NCBI GenBank assembly: GCA_025352585.1
Contig: JANXTD010000657.1
Span: 1 to 5,135 of the forward strand
Origin: Fimbriiglobus sp.
Lineage (GTDB): Bacteria > Planctomycetota > Planctomycetia > Gemmatales > Gemmataceae
Reading direction: 5' to 3'
DNA length: 5,135 nucleotides
The notes under the pieces are model-generated. The model saw only the letters and a list, made by a program, of their open reading frames with translations. It did not search any database and was not told the DNA's origin. This document shows positions 4,974-5,135 of the stretch, one piece after another; position 1 is the stretch's first letter; each line of letters begins with the position of its first letter. The translations under genes and the position numbers were made by a program.

Positions 4974-5135
4974 ATGCGTCTCGCACTCGCCGCGCTGCTC
5001 GCCGCCGGCCTCGCGTCCGCCGCGTCCGCCCAGAGTCACATCGCCCCGACGGAGGCCAAGACCCCGGCCCAGGAGCTGCGCACGTTCAAGGTGCCGGAGG
5101 GCTTCGAGGTCCAGCTCGTCGCCGCGGAGCCGGAG
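4974..5135 (+). CDS. Secreted protein, probable PVC-type membrane-bound dehydrogenase / haem-binding protein (partial, N-terminus only)
   Basis: The 54 visible residues begin with a signal peptide: MRLALAALLAAGL followed by an ASA site, with likely cleavage after Ala19. After a short spacer comes FKVPEGFEVQLVAAEPE (38-54). This resembles the start of the beta-propeller part of the large planctomycete proteins annotated as membrane-bound dehydrogenase domain / PVC-type haem-binding CxxCH proteins, which typically continue with a propeller, a helical repeat and a cytochrome c domain. Those parts would lie beyond the window, so the assignment rests on one short motif. The product is probably exported. 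The start is supported by GGAG (4961-4964) nine bases upstream and by the signal peptide. The gene diverges from the zinc-ribbon gene across 188 bases. Confidence 0.7.
   Translation, partial: MRLALAALLAAGLASAASAQSHIAPTEAKTPAQELRTFKVPEGFEVQLVAAEPE

Noticed and set aside
4786..4986. N-terminal extension of the zinc-ribbon protein to 4986
   Set aside because: It would cover the whole divergent promoter region and the start of the secreted-protein gene; the zinc ribbon is expected at the N-terminus.

Overview
The window looks like chromosomal DNA of a planctomycete, most likely of the Gemmata group (inference). The evidence is very high GC, a DUF4058 protein, a zinc-ribbon/transmembrane protein of a style common in that group, and the N-terminus of a secreted protein of the PVC-type dehydrogenase / haem-binding kind. 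No rRNA, tRNA, CRISPR array or transposase is visible. Coding is dense, and no gene-free stretch exceeds 190 bases.

Left part (1-1403, minus strand): an E1 beta subunit of a 2-oxoacid dehydrogenase complex, followed after 12 bases by a gene starting with a lipoyl domain (E2-type). The E2 gene runs off the left edge. Just after its lipoyl domain the reading frame enters a 20-bp inverted repeat (1-66), which it reads without a stop. No E1 alpha lies upstream of E1 beta; that side is occupied by a divergent DUF4058 gene.

Middle (1495-3389): the plus-strand DUF4058 gene (PD-(D/E)XK-like fold) ends tail to tail with queD, and the two stop codons share four bases. queC and queD form a compact minus-strand pair (queC first, 9-base gap) for making the 7-deazaguanine precursor preQ0 used for queuosine. 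QueE is not in the window.

Right part (3418-5135): a minus-strand gene for a zinc-ribbon protein with a charged linker, one membrane helix and a large C-terminal domain of unknown function. A 188-base divergent intergenic region follows, with promoter-like elements, an inverted repeat around one of them and a strong G-quadruplex motif. A plus-strand gene with a signal peptide starts at 4974 and runs off the right edge.

The most notable observations are the inverted repeat translated in frame in the E2 linker, a near-identical TACAAT/ccccgc/ATGGC start arrangement in front of both E1 beta and queC that suggests leaderless transcripts, and the G-quadruplex motif in the first transcribed bases of the secreted-protein gene. 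I see no convincing new multi-gene system.
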